A stretch of DNA of 64,000 nucleotides, taken from the NCBI GenBank assembly GCA_002929055.1, contig PERY01000013.1:1-64000 (forward strand), written 5' to 3'. The notes below the pieces were generated by a model that was not told the DNA's origin, made no database searches, and was given only the letters and a program-made list of their open reading frames with translations. This DNA comes from Methylocystis sp. Lineage in GTDB: Bacteria; Pseudomonadota; Alphaproteobacteria; Rhizobiales; Beijerinckiaceae. A program made the translations under genes and the position numbers. Each line of letters starts with the position of its first letter. The stretch's first letter is position 1. Below, piece by piece: positions 52,995-61,546 of this stretch.

Positions 52995-54469
52995 GCGACC
53001 TCGCGATCGCACGCATCGCCGACAACGCCCGCACGCCTCCCCGCGCGCATGTCATCCGCGCCATCGCGGCGAAGGAATGGCTCGAGATGCGACGCGACAG
53101 GCGCCTCGTCGCACTCTTCGCCTTCGCGGCGCTGTTGATGCTCGCGGCCCTCGCCTTCGGCGCTTCGGAGAATGCGCGCATCTCCCGCGAGCGCGCCGCC
53201 GCAGCGGAGGCCGATCGCGCGCTCTGGACGGGGCAGAGCGACAAGAATCCCCACGCCGCCGCCCATTTCGGCCAATACGCCTTCAAGCCGACGAGCCCCC
53301 TTTCGCTCGCCGATCCGGGCGTCGATCCCTATGTCGGCTCGGCCGTGTGGCTCGAAGCCCACAAGCAGAACGAAACGCAGTTTCGCGCGGCACGCGACGG
53401 CGGCGTCGCGGGGCGGCTAGGGAGCCTCTCGCTCGCTTTCATCCTGCAAACGATCGCGCCGCTCATCGTGCTGCTAACGGGCTTTGCAAGTTTCTCCGGC
53501 GAGCGCGAAACGGGCACGCTGCGGCAATTGCTGAGCCTTGGCGCGCGTCCTGACGACCTTCTCGCCGGTAAGGCTCTGGCGCTTTTCAGCGCGAGCGTCG
53601 CGTTGCTCGCGCCGGCCTTCCTCGGCGCCTGCGTCGCCGTGGCGCTTTTAACCGACCCCAGCAAGCTTTCGCTCGCGGACCAGTTCGTCCGCCTCGGCGC
53701 GCTGACGGCGGGCTACGCCGTCTATCTTGCGGGCTTTGTCTTTCTCGCGCTCGGCGTCTCGGCGCTTGCGAAGAACAGCCGCGCCGCGCTCGTCACGCTG
53801 CTCGCCTTCTGGCTCGCCAATTCCTTCCTTGCGCCGCGGCTCGCGACTGACATCGCCCGCAGTCTCGCGCCCACGCCGACCGCGCAGGAATTCCGGGCCG
53901 CCATCGCGAAAGACAAGGCCAGAACCTTCGGTCACGACGAGACGCATCCCGCCTACATCGCTTTCCGCGACGAAGTGCTCAAGACATACGGCGTCTCGCG
54001 CGTGCAGGACTTGCCCGTGAGCTTTCGCGGTCTGACGCTGCGCAAGGACGACGAGAACGGCTACGCGATCTTCGACAGGCACTTTGGCGCGCTGCAGGCG
54101 GCCTTCGATCGGCAGGACGCTTTGCGCGCCGCAACGGGATTTCTCTTCCCGCTTCTCGCGCTGCAGCCCTTCTCAATGGCCTTCGCAGGCTCGGACAGCC
54201 GCGCACAGTTCGATTTTGCGAGCGCCGCTGAAGCGCATCGCCGCGACATTCAAAATCAGGTGAGCGACAACATCATCCACTTCCAGCACGACGACAGCTA
54301 TGCCGCGGGCTCTGAACTGTGGAAGCGCATCGCAAGCTTTTCCTATTCAGCCCCGGCCGCAGCTTTCCCTTTCGCTCACAGCGCGCAGACGATCGTGGCG
54401 CTCATCGGCTGGCTTGCCGTCACCTGCGCCTTCGCTTTTTTCGCCGCCCGCCGGCTGAGGCCGCTATGA
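52991..54469 (+). CDS. ABC transporter permease, DUF3526 type
   Basis: A 492-residue membrane protein. It begins with a cytoplasmic segment (AAKEWLEMRRDRRL), one helix near 45-65, a large periplasmic domain, then a group of five helices (about 150-310; GERETGTLRQLLSLGARP is the ABC-2 coupling helix) and another long soluble loop before the last helix. This layout matches DUF3526-containing ABC-2 permeases. It overlaps both neighbours by 4 bases (ATGA). The substrate is unknown. Confidence 0.8.
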   Translation: MSDLAIARIADNARTPPRAHVIRAIAAKEWLEMRRDRRLVALFAFAALLMLAALAFGASENARISRERAAAAEADRALWTGQSDKNPHAAAHFGQYAFKPTSPLSLADPGVDPYVGSAVWLEAHKQNETQFRAARDGGVAGRLGSLSLAFILQTIAPLIVLLTGFASFSGERETGTLRQLLSLGARPDDLLAGKALALFSASVALLAPAFLGACVAVALLTDPSKLSLADQFVRLGALTAGYAVYLAGFVFLALGVSALAKNSRAALVTLLAFWLANSFLAPRLATDIARSLAPTPTAQEFRAAIAKDKARTFGHDETHPAYIAFRDEVLKTYGVSRVQDLPVSFRGLTLRKDDENGYAIFDRHFGALQAAFDRQDALRAATGFLFPLLALQPFSMAFAGSDSRAQFDFASAAEAHRRDIQNQVSDNIIHFQHDDSYAAGSELWKRIASFSYSAPAAAFPFAHSAQTIVALIGWLAVTCAFAFFAARRLRPL

Positions 54470-55881
54470 GCGCCTTTCTCGCGGGGCTCCGTTACGAGGC
54501 GCTGACGCTGCGGCGCGAGCGCGCGGTCTGGCTGGCGCTCTTCGCGCTCGTCGCTTCCGTGCTATTTTCGCTGCACACGGGCGCAGCGCGAGTCGAGGCG
54601 CAGCAAAGCGTCGTCGCAGCGGCTCGCGCCGACGAGGCGCAGCGGCTCGAGGGGCTGAAGAAGACCCTTGCAAAAATCGAGAGAGGCGATCTCAAAGAGG
54701 ATCTTCCGCCTTTCCGCGACCCGCGCAACGCAGCCTATATGGGCGGCGGACCGGCGGCGCGCGTGGCGGCCCTCGCGCCCACGCCGCTCGCGCTTGCAGC
54801 GGTGGGGCAGAGCGATCTCTTTCCACCGGTCGTGAAAGTCACGACCGGGTCGAAAGACAGCTTTCTCTTTTCCGACGAGATCGAGAACCCCGCCAATCTC
54901 ATGAGCGGCTCCACCGATCTCGCTTTCGTGATCCTCTTCGTTTACCCGCTCGTCGTGCTGGCGCTCGCGTTCAATTTTCTCGCGGGGGAAAGGGAGCAAG
55001 GAACCCTTGCGATGACGCTGGCCGCGGCGCGGCGCCCTGGCGCGACGCTCGCAGGCAAGCTCGCGGCGCGCGTCCTCGCGCCTGTCGCCGCCGCCCTTCT
55101 TTCGGCCGCCCTTGGCGTCGCCCTCTTCGCAGGCTGGAGCGCCGTCGCTTCCGCCGGCTTTGCGCAGCTTTGCGCCGTCATTCTCGTCTACGGCGCCTTT
55201 TGGGCCGCGCTCGCGGCGGCGGTGGACGCGCTGGGGCGCAGTTCGGCCTTCAACGCATTGACGCTGGCCGGCGCCTGGGTTGTTTTGACCATGCTGGCGC
55301 CGGCGAGCGTCAACAGCCTCGCCGGTTACGCCTATCCGGCGCCCTCGCGCATCGGCATGGTGCTGGCGGCGCGGGCTGCGTCGATCGACGCCGACAAGGC
55401 GCGCGACGCAGCTCTGGCGCGCTATGTCGAAGAGCACCCGGGCGAAAGGCGCGACCGCGGGCGCGAGGCGGCCTTGCGGCGGCTCGCCACGCAGGATGCG
55501 GCGTTCCAGCGAGTCGAGGGCGTCGTTGCAGAGCATGACGCTCAACTGAGCCAACAGCGCGCCCTCACAGATCGGCTTGAATTCCTCTCGCCGCCGCTCC
55601 TCGCTCATCGCGCGCTGGCTGACATCGCAGGCGCTGGCGAAGCGCGCTACCGCGGCTTTCTGGAGCGAATCGGCGCGTTCCACGAAGAATGGCGCGCGTT
55701 TTTTCTTTCCCGGGCCAAAGCCGCCACGGCCCTCGCCGCCGCCGATTACGACGCGCTGCCCCGGTTTGCCGAAAAGGTTGGCTCGAACGCCGAAACCGCC
55801 GCGCCGCTGATGGGCGTGCTGGCGCCGACGCTGCTGCTCACGGCCTTCGCCTGGCGCCGTTTGCTGCGCGCGAAGCCTTAG
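54466..55881 (+). CDS. ABC transporter permease, DUF3526 type (second)
   Basis: A 471-residue paralogue of the preceding permease with the same design: first helix at about 22-40, periplasmic loop, coupling segment GEREQGTLAMTLAAARRPG, five helices, a long soluble loop rich in arginine and alanine (about 305-430), and a last helix. The pair probably forms a heterodimeric channel with two copies of the ATPase. A three-gene set with two permeases of this type is often next to TonB receptors. A role in exporting a peptide or moving a cofactor is possible but not shown. Confidence 0.8.
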   Translation: MSAFLAGLRYEALTLRRERAVWLALFALVASVLFSLHTGAARVEAQQSVVAAARADEAQRLEGLKKTLAKIERGDLKEDLPPFRDPRNAAYMGGGPAARVAALAPTPLALAAVGQSDLFPPVVKVTTGSKDSFLFSDEIENPANLMSGSTDLAFVILFVYPLVVLALAFNFLAGEREQGTLAMTLAAARRPGATLAGKLAARVLAPVAAALLSAALGVALFAGWSAVASAGFAQLCAVILVYGAFWAALAAAVDALGRSSAFNALTLAGAWVVLTMLAPASVNSLAGYAYPAPSRIGMVLAARAASIDADKARDAALARYVEEHPGERRDRGREAALRRLATQDAAFQRVEGVVAEHDAQLSQQRALTDRLEFLSPPLLAHRALADIAGAGEARYRGFLERIGAFHEEWRAFFLSRAKAATALAAADYDALPRFAEKVGSNAETAAPLMGVLAPTLLLTAFAWRRLLRAKP

Positions 55882-55929
55882 ATCAGGGGGCCGCTTGATC
55901 CAATCAGGCACGGCCATCGTAGAACGTTC

Positions 55930-56355
55930 ATGTCAGTCGCCCGGACCCACCTGAAAATCGTCCTGTCAGCCTATGCAGGAGCGACCGCCGCAATGCTGGC
56001 GCTCGACATCATATGGCTCTCGACGATGGCTGAGCGTCTTTACCGGCCACAACTTGGCGACCTGCTTGCGGATGATTTTCGCCCGGTTCCGGCCGTCGCC
56101 TTCTATTTGGTCTATCTTTCCGGCGTCGTTTATTTCGCGGCGCTGCCAGCACTCGGAGACGGCGGGTGGCGCAAGGCGCTTCTCAATGGCGCGTTGCTGG
56201 GGCTAGTCTGCTACGGAACCTACGATTTGACGAACCAGGCGACGCTGCGTCATTGGCCGGCGCTCGTGACGGCGCTGGATCTCATGTGGGGATCGTTTTT
56301 GACGGCGGTTGCGTCCGCGTCGGGCTACAGCGCGGCGAAGAGGTTCACTTCCTGA
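55930..56355 (+). CDS. DUF2177 membrane protein
   Basis: A 141-residue protein with four predicted helices and the DUF2177 signature GTYDLTNQATLRHW near residue 96. Function is not known. DUF2177 genes commonly cluster with DUF1295, DUF1365 and cyclopropane-synthase genes, as here, which suggests a role in lipid modification or the same stress response. It is on the plus strand and its last 11 bases overlap the end of the convergent membrane-protein gene. Confidence 0.8.
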   Translation: MSVARTHLKIVLSAYAGATAAMLALDIIWLSTMAERLYRPQLGDLLADDFRPVPAVAFYLVYLSGVVYFAALPALGDGGWRKALLNGALLGLVCYGTYDLTNQATLRHWPALVTALDLMWGSFLTAVASASGYSAAKRFTS

Positions 56356-56917
56356 CCTCGGAGGTTTCGCTCCAGGCGGCGGAGAATGTCCACGCCGCGA
56401 TGACGCTCAGAATGGCGGCGCTGTAGACGTTCAGCGACAAAAGAGCGTCATATTGGCTGGGTCCGGCCAGATAGAGGGGCGCGCCGTAACGGCGGTGCAG
56501 CAGCAGAAAGGCGCCAAGCAAAGCGACGAGAAATACGCCAAGTGCGACCCGCTCCCCCTTACGGCAAGACAAGGCCGCAATAACGAGGCAGGGCGCCAGG
56601 AAAAGCTCCACTCCCGAAGCGACGCCGAATATGAACGCGCAGAAAAAAGTATTGATGGCGCCCACCGCCGGAAAATAGAGCCTCCCGATGTTGGGGATGC
56701 GCCTCGCGACCCACGGCGCGGCAAGGAAGAATGGCGTGGAGACGAAGGTCAGCCCGAGCAGCCAGCTTCCTTCTCCCGTCACCCACCGGACGTAGAAAGG
56801 ATAGAACGGCTGGTTGGAAGCCAGCACGAGAGCGAGCGTATTGGACGCTCGCGTAAGAGGGTCTTCAGCGGCGGCGTAATCCGTGAGCCGCCGCCACAAA
56901 GACGACCAGTCAGCCAT
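56345..56917 (-). CDS. Integral membrane protein, unknown function
   Basis: A 190-residue protein with about six helices. Notable segments are LASNQPFYPFYVRWVTGEG, VSTPFFLAAPWVARR and SGVELFLAPC. I do not recognise it with confidence; its build resembles the membrane sensor parts of some signalling enzymes, but no output domain follows. The ATG at 56917 is 1 base from the upstream methyltransferase stop, so it is the last gene of the sigma-factor operon. It starts MADWSSLWRRL. Confidence 0.65.
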   Translation of the reverse strand: MADWSSLWRRLTDYAAAEDPLTRASNTLALVLASNQPFYPFYVRWVTGEGSWLLGLTFVSTPFFLAAPWVARRIPNIGRLYFPAVGAINTFFCAFIFGVASGVELFLAPCLVIAALSCRKGERVALGVFLVALLGAFLLLHRRYGAPLYLAGPSQYDALLSLNVYSAAILSVIAAWTFSAAWSETSEVRK

Positions 56918-56918
56918 C

Positions 56919-57944
56919 TCAGGGCGCTCGCAGCCGGTAATGACTGACACCCCACACGTCTCCATCCTTGTCGCCGAAAAGGCCTTCCGTTGCGAGGAAA
57001 AACAGCCGCCAGCGCCTGCGCCACAAGCCGGCGTCCGCACCATAGGTTTCGCTCAGGACGCCGTCGATTTCATCCTGGTTCGCATCGAAATTCTCGAGCC
57101 AGTCGGTGGCGGTTCTTTGATAGTGACGACCGCTCCAGCGCCATTCCTCCTCCACTTCGAAGAGATCGCTGAAAGTGTGAATAAGACCATGGCTCGGCAT
57201 GATGCCGCCTGTGAAGAAATGTTGCGCGATCCAGTCGGATTTGTCTGCGTGATCGAAGCGGTAGGGCTGATCGCGATGGGTGAAGATATGGACGAAGAGA
57301 CGCCCGCCCGGCGCCAGCCAGTCGCGCACCCTGGTCAACAATCCGCGCCAGTTGGCCATATGCTCGAACATTTCAACAGACACGACGCGATCGAAACGCT
57401 CGGCCGTCACAAAATCATTCATGTCCTGCGTCAGCACCGTCAGATTGACGAGACCAAGACGCGAGGCCTCCGACTCGATATACAGCCTTTGACTGTTGGA
57501 GTTCGATACCGCAGTAATGCGCGCATTGGGATATTTCTGCGCCATGAAGAGCGAGAGCGATCCCCAGCCGCATCCAAGTTCCAGAATCTTCTGGCCGTCG
57601 GCGAGAGCCGCATGTGCGACGGTTTCCTCCAGCGCGCGAACCTCGGCCTGCGCCAGCGTCGTCTCCGGCGCGTCATAATAGCAGCAGGAGTATTTGCGCC
57701 GCGGCCCAAGCGCGAGCTCGAAGAAGCGCGCGGGCACCTCGTAATGCTGCGCATTGGCTTCATCCGTATGCAGGGCGATCGGAAAGCGCGACATGTCTCG
57801 CGCGAAAGCTTCTTCCGTAGATCCCGTGGCCGCTCCGAGCCGCTCGCGCGTGCGCCCGACAAGAAAGTTGACGCCCATGCGCAGGAACGAGTCCGGTAGG
57901 GGCGCGCGCTCGACGACGCTGATTGCGCTTGCGATGAATGACAT
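56919..57944 (-). CDS. Cyclopropane-fatty-acyl-phospholipid synthase-like SAM methyltransferase
   Basis: A 341-residue protein of the CFAS-like methyltransferase family. It has NAQHYEVPARFFELALGPRRKYSCCYY (N-terminal lipid-binding region), the SAM site LELGCGWGSLSLFMA (about 122-136), SNSNSQRLYIE and SVEMFEHMANW. The product may be methylated or methylene-bridged fatty acid. It is one of two such enzymes in this locus (the other ends at 63584). The ATG at 57944 has GGAG 9 bases upstream and is preferred to a TTG at 57959. Confidence 0.82.
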   Translation of the reverse strand: MSFIASAISVVERAPLPDSFLRMGVNFLVGRTRERLGAATGSTEEAFARDMSRFPIALHTDEANAQHYEVPARFFELALGPRRKYSCCYYDAPETTLAQAEVRALEETVAHAALADGQKILELGCGWGSLSLFMAQKYPNARITAVSNSNSQRLYIESEASRLGLVNLTVLTQDMNDFVTAERFDRVVSVEMFEHMANWRGLLTRVRDWLAPGGRLFVHIFTHRDQPYRFDHADKSDWIAQHFFTGGIMPSHGLIHTFSDLFEVEEEWRWSGRHYQRTATDWLENFDANQDEIDGVLSETYGADAGLWRRRWRLFFLATEGLFGDKDGDVWGVSHYRLRAP

Positions 57945-57948
57945 GCGT

Positions 57949-58773
57949 TTATTCTCCAAGGCTCGAATTCAGGCCCCGTCGTTGCGGGCCCGGGAAAAAA
58001 GCGTTGACTCGCGACTGATAGGAGCGAAATGCGTCCCCCCGCGAGGCGAGCATGTGCTTTTCAAGCGGCGGCACACCGGAGACATGCGCGAGCAGCCAAT
58101 ACATGAAGGCGGGAGCCAGCGCCGCCAGCCAGCCTTGCGGCCAGTCTCCCGTGACGTCGATGGCGATGACGGCGAAGCCGACCCAGCCGAGCCACTGGAA
58201 GAAATAATTGGGATGGCGGGACCAGCGCCACGGGCCGTCTTCACATACGCTGCGGCCCGATCCCCGGACCGCGCGAAACCGCGCCAGCGTCGCATCCGAC
58301 CACGCCTCGCCAAGGATCGCCGCCACCACGATCAATGCACCGGCGGCGTCCGTGGATGCAGGAAAACCCGACGGATTTCTCGCCGCGAGAAAGAAAGCGA
58401 GCGACAGGAGAAAGGCGCAGGCCGCCTGAATCTGGAGAAACCAGAAAAGCCGGCGCGGGAAATCCCGGCCCCACTCGACAGCAAGAGCTTGATAGCGCGG
58501 ATCCTCGCCGGCGTTGAGGCTGCGCGAGACAATGTGAACGCCCAGACGAAGCGAGCCCGCCAGCGCAAGGGCGGCGACCATCACCTGCCTAGCCGTCGCT
58601 GGACCACCCGCGATCGGCGCCAGAGCAAGCGCGACGCCAGCGACGCCGATCGCGAAAGACCACGTCGCATCTATCCACCCGGACTGACCTGTTCGGCGTT
58701 GCAAATACCAGGCAAAGGTCATGACGGCGGACAGGCCGGCGGCCGTGACGGCGAGAAGAAGCCAGACGCTCAT
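57949..58773 (-). CDS. DUF1295 membrane protein (steroid reductase-like)
   Basis: A 274-residue membrane protein of the DUF1295/3-oxo-5-alpha-steroid 4-dehydrogenase-like family. The C-terminal signature is WRWSRHPNYFFQWLGW, in which the histidine and asparagine are typical of the isoprenylcysteine methyltransferase/ergosterol reductase fold. In this context it may reduce or methylate a lipid. The ATG at 58773 overlaps the ChrR stop by 4 bases. About seven helices are predicted. Confidence 0.82.
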   Translation of the reverse strand: MSVWLLLAVTAAGLSAVMTFAWYLQRRTGQSGWIDATWSFAIGVAGVALALAPIAGGPATARQVMVAALALAGSLRLGVHIVSRSLNAGEDPRYQALAVEWGRDFPRRLFWFLQIQAACAFLLSLAFFLAARNPSGFPASTDAAGALIVVAAILGEAWSDATLARFRAVRGSGRSVCEDGPWRWSRHPNYFFQWLGWVGFAVIAIDVTGDWPQGWLAALAPAFMYWLLAHVSGVPPLEKHMLASRGDAFRSYQSRVNAFFPGPQRRGLNSSLGE

Positions 58774-59426
58774 ATGTCTCTGAACTTCTGGTAAAGCCGT
58801 CCGAACCAGCCGCTCGGGCGAGTACGGCCCTCCATCGCAATCAGACACAAGCAAGGCATGTCGGAGTCGACCAGAATATCGTGCTCGACGCCAGCGTCCG
58901 CCTGCGCCACCTCACCCTCGACGTAACGCGCTTCTCCGTCCCGGAAGCTGCCGCGCAGCACGCAGGTCGTCTCGTCGCCCTCATGACCATGCCTCGGGAC
59001 GCGCACGCCGGGCGCGATCTCCAGAAGAAAGGCGCGTGAAGTCGAGGCTGGAGGTAGCCTGATGCTGGCGGATCGCACGCCAGGGCCGATCCAGCGCCAG
59101 GGCCCGATCGCGCGCCGTGCGAGCGATTCTGGAAGCACGAACCCCTCGGGCATGGCGGGATGCGAAGGCGCCACTCTTTCGCCGCCGCGCGGCGCGTCGC
59201 CAGCGTCGATCTCGCGCAGGGCGCGGTTCAGAGCCGAAGGATCGACCTGGGCAGGCTCGAGTTCATCGAGCAACATGCCCCCGAGCGCCTCGAACTGAGC
59301 GTGGATGTCGCGCGCAGCCGGCGACATTTCAAGATGCGTCTCTACCAGGAGGGAGAAGCCGGGGTCCAGAGCGCCCGCGGCGTGTCGAAACAGGAGATCG
59401 TCAGGAGAGGTTGGGAGGGTCGTCAT
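58770..59426 (-). CDS. chrR: ChrR-family anti-sigma factor with altered zinc site
   Basis: A 218-residue protein of the ChrR cupin anti-sigma family. The N-terminal anti-sigma domain (about 1-85) normally holds zinc with HxxxCxxC. Here the sequence after the histidine is ETHLEMSPAARD, so both cysteines are replaced by serine and alanine. The C-terminal cupin (about 110-200) retains its metal ligands: HGHEGDE and EHD. In Rhodobacter, ChrR releases RpoE on singlet oxygen stress. It overlaps the sigma gene by 4 bases. How it holds sigma without this zinc site is unclear. Confidence 0.83.
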   Translation of the reverse strand: MTTLPTSPDDLLFRHAAGALDPGFSLLVETHLEMSPAARDIHAQFEALGGMLLDELEPAQVDPSALNRALREIDAGDAPRGGERVAPSHPAMPEGFVLPESLARRAIGPWRWIGPGVRSASIRLPPASTSRAFLLEIAPGVRVPRHGHEGDETTCVLRGSFRDGEARYVEGEVAQADAGVEHDILVDSDMPCLCLIAMEGRTRPSGWFGRLYQKFRDI

Positions 59427-59977
59427 CCGAGATCTCCCAGTTGCGCGCGGAGCCGCTCCACCGCGAGCCGCACCCGCGATTTGACGGTGCCAAGAGGTAT
59501 GCCAAGCGTGCGGGCGATTTCCGCATGAGGCTGCTCGTCGAAATAGAAAAGTTGCACGATCTGCGCCTGTTCGCGTGAAAGGGCGCCGAGCGCCTGGCGG
59601 ACTCTTTCCTTGCGTTCGTTCATGATCGCGACGGTTTCGCCGTTCGGCGCGGCGTCCGGCTCGTCGCTCGGATCGGCGTCGAGATCATCGCCCGAACGCT
59701 CGCCTCGCAGTCGATCGATCCGCAGATTGCGCGCGATGACAAATATCCATGTGGAGGCGGCGCCGGCGCTGGCGTTGAAGGATGCCGCCCTGCGCCACAC
59801 GCGCAGCATGGTTTCCTGCGCCAGATCCTCAGCCACCGCCGGCGATGCGCCGGCTCGCAGAAGGTAGGATTTCACGCGGGGGAAATAATACGCAAAAAGC
59901 GCGGCGAACGCCTGCCGGTCGCCGTCGCACGCCAGTCTCGAGACGAGAACGCTGGCCTGCTCCGGAGAAAGCGCCAT
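59423..59977 (-). CDS. rpoE: ECF RNA polymerase sigma factor, RpoE/ECF11-like
   Basis: A 184-residue ECF sigma factor. Region 2 includes AFAALFAYYFPRVKSYLL and AEDLAQETMLRVWRRA; region 4 includes HAEIARTLGIPLGTVKSRVRLAVERL. It belongs with the ECF11 group that is coupled to ChrR. Start ATG 59977 (with AGGGG upstream) is preferred over 60061 because a likely sigma-dependent promoter has its -10 box only 8 bases before 60061, which would leave no leader. It leads the operon sigma-ChrR-DUF1295-methyltransferase-membrane protein. Confidence 0.85.
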   Translation of the reverse strand: MALSPEQASVLVSRLACDGDRQAFAALFAYYFPRVKSYLLRAGASPAVAEDLAQETMLRVWRRAASFNASAGAASTWIFVIARNLRIDRLRGERSGDDLDADPSDEPDAAPNGETVAIMNERKERVRQALGALSREQAQIVQLFYFDEQPHAEIARTLGIPLGTVKSRVRLAVERLRAQLGDLG

Positions 59978-60068
59978 CGCCCCTGTCCGCACATTCAATA
60001 CGGCGATCCTCCGCACAGGAACGGGCGGATCGAGGACAAGCGCGGTTGCGACATCGTTCATGCTCCCT

Positions 60069-60096
60069 TCTACGAGCAGTCGGGCATTTTGGATCA
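60069..60096 (-). promoter_or_regulatory. Likely RpoE (ECF11)-dependent promoter of the sigma-chrR operon
   Basis: On the minus strand the sequence TGATCC (60096-60091) is followed after exactly 16 bases by CGTAGA (60074-60069). Group ECF11 promoters have a TGATCC-type -35 and a CGTA -10 with about this spacing. It points toward the sigma gene, implying autoregulation. Confidence 0.65.
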
Positions 60097-60121
60097 TAAG
60101 TCGGTCAGGCGGAACCGGAAG

Positions 60122-60149
60122 TGATCCGATTGCCCAGACCAAGCGTATA
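60122..60149 (+). promoter_or_regulatory. Likely RpoE (ECF11)-dependent promoter of the FAD-oxidoreductase operon
   Basis: TGATCC at 60122-60127 is followed after 16 bases by CGTATA at 60144-60149. It is the same motif and spacing as the divergent promoter on the other strand, so both operons should respond to the same sigma factor. The start of transcription would be near 60156, leaving a 5' leader of about 75 bases. Confidence 0.65.
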
Positions 60150-60232
60150 AACTTCAGTGTTACACGCGCCATGACGGCGGCCAATCCTTCGAAGCCCGAG
60201 CTGCGAAGAAGCGGCTTTTAAGGTATAACAAA

Positions 60233-61537
60233 CTGAAATCACGCGCTAAAATTGCCGTTTTGGGAACCGGGATAGCAGGGTTGTCCGCCGCCTGGCTTCT
60301 TGCAGGATCCAATGACGTCACCGTCTATGAGAAAGGGCCCTATGCAGGGGGCCATTCGAACACGGTGGACGTCGCGGGTCCGGATGGCAGGATCGCCGTA
60401 GATACGGGGTTCATCGTCTATAATGAGCCGGCCTATCCAAACCTGACCGCTCTTTTCGGCCATCTTGGCGTCGCAACGACGCCGACTGACATGACCTTTT
60501 CGGTATCGCTGAACGGCGGCGCGCTGGAATATGCCGGCAACGACCTTTTCAGCCTTTTCGCGCAAAAGCGAAATCTCTTCAGCCGCCGCTTCTGGTCGAT
60601 GCTGTTCGACATCAGACGTTTCTATGCGGAGGCGCCTATTGATCTGCCGAAAATGGAAGGCGTCACGCTCGGGGCGTATCTCGACGCCAATAATTACGGT
60701 GCGGCGTTTCGCGATGATCATCTTTATCCGATGGCGGCCGCGATCTGGTCCATCCCGGCGCGACAGGTATCACAATATCCGGCGCAGGCCTTCACCAGAT
60801 TCTGCGAGAACCATGGCCTGCTCAAGATTGCAGGCCGGCCGGTGTGGCGAACCGTCGTCGGCGGCAGCCGCGAATATGTGAAGAAGCTTATCGAGCCCAT
60901 TGGCGATCAAGTCGTGCTGAACGCGCCGATCAGCCGTGTGACGCGCGACGCGGACGGCGTGACCGTAGAATGGCCAGGCGGTGCAGAGCGCTTCGATCAT
61001 GTGGTGATTGCCGCCCATGCCGATCAGGCGCTCGCCATGCTTGGAGATCCGAGCCCGGAAGAAAGACGCATCCTCTCGCGCTTCGCCTATGGCCGCAACG
61101 AAACGATCCTGCATGGCGACGCCGCGCTGATGCCGAAGCGCCGCTCCGTGTGGTCGAGCTGGAATTACCTCGCGCCGGGATCGGACGCCAGCCTCTCCGT
61201 CACCTACTGGATGAATGAGTTGCAACACATCCCCGAGACGACGCCGCTCTTCGTGACCTTGAATCCTGCCGTCCCGCCGCGAGAGGATCTCACACATAGG
61301 CGCTTCGTCTATGAACACCCCATTTTCGATCTTGCGGCGATAGAGGCGCAACGCGAACTCTGGTCTTTGCAGGGCGAACGCCGGACCTGGTATTGCGGGG
61401 CTTATTTCGGCGCAGGATTCCATGAGGACGGGCTGCAGGCGGGATTGGCGGTCGCAGAACATCTTGGCGGCGAGAAGCGCCCGTGGAAGGTCGAGAATGA
61501 GTCGGGCCGTATCCATATCACCGCGCCGAATAGCTGA
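60233..61537 (+). CDS. FAD/NAD(P)-binding amine-oxidase-like oxidoreductase
   Basis: A 434-residue flavoprotein. The N-terminus AKIAVLGTGIAGLSAAWLL is the dinucleotide-binding motif; VYEKGPYAGGHSNTVD and the C-terminal GAYFGAGFHEDGLQAG segment complete the FAD site. No ATG, GTG or TTG lies in frame upstream of the glycine motif. A TTG at 60260 would cut into the first strand, so a CTG at 60233, with AAGG 9 bases upstream, is the likely start. Homologues sit next to DUF1365 and CFAS genes and one relative in Rhodobacter is involved in furan fatty acid synthesis. It leads the rightward operon. Confidence 0.8.
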   Translation: MKSRAKIAVLGTGIAGLSAAWLLAGSNDVTVYEKGPYAGGHSNTVDVAGPDGRIAVDTGFIVYNEPAYPNLTALFGHLGVATTPTDMTFSVSLNGGALEYAGNDLFSLFAQKRNLFSRRFWSMLFDIRRFYAEAPIDLPKMEGVTLGAYLDANNYGAAFRDDHLYPMAAAIWSIPARQVSQYPAQAFTRFCENHGLLKIAGRPVWRTVVGGSREYVKKLIEPIGDQVVLNAPISRVTRDADGVTVEWPGGAERFDHVVIAAHADQALAMLGDPSPEERRILSRFAYGRNETILHGDAALMPKRRSVWSSWNYLAPGSDASLSVTYWMNELQHIPETTPLFVTLNPAVPPREDLTHRRFVYEHPIFDLAAIEAQRELWSLQGERRTWYCGAYFGAGFHEDGLQAGLAVAEHLGGEKRPWKVENESGRIHITAPNS

Positions 61538-61546
61538 GAGGCAAGG

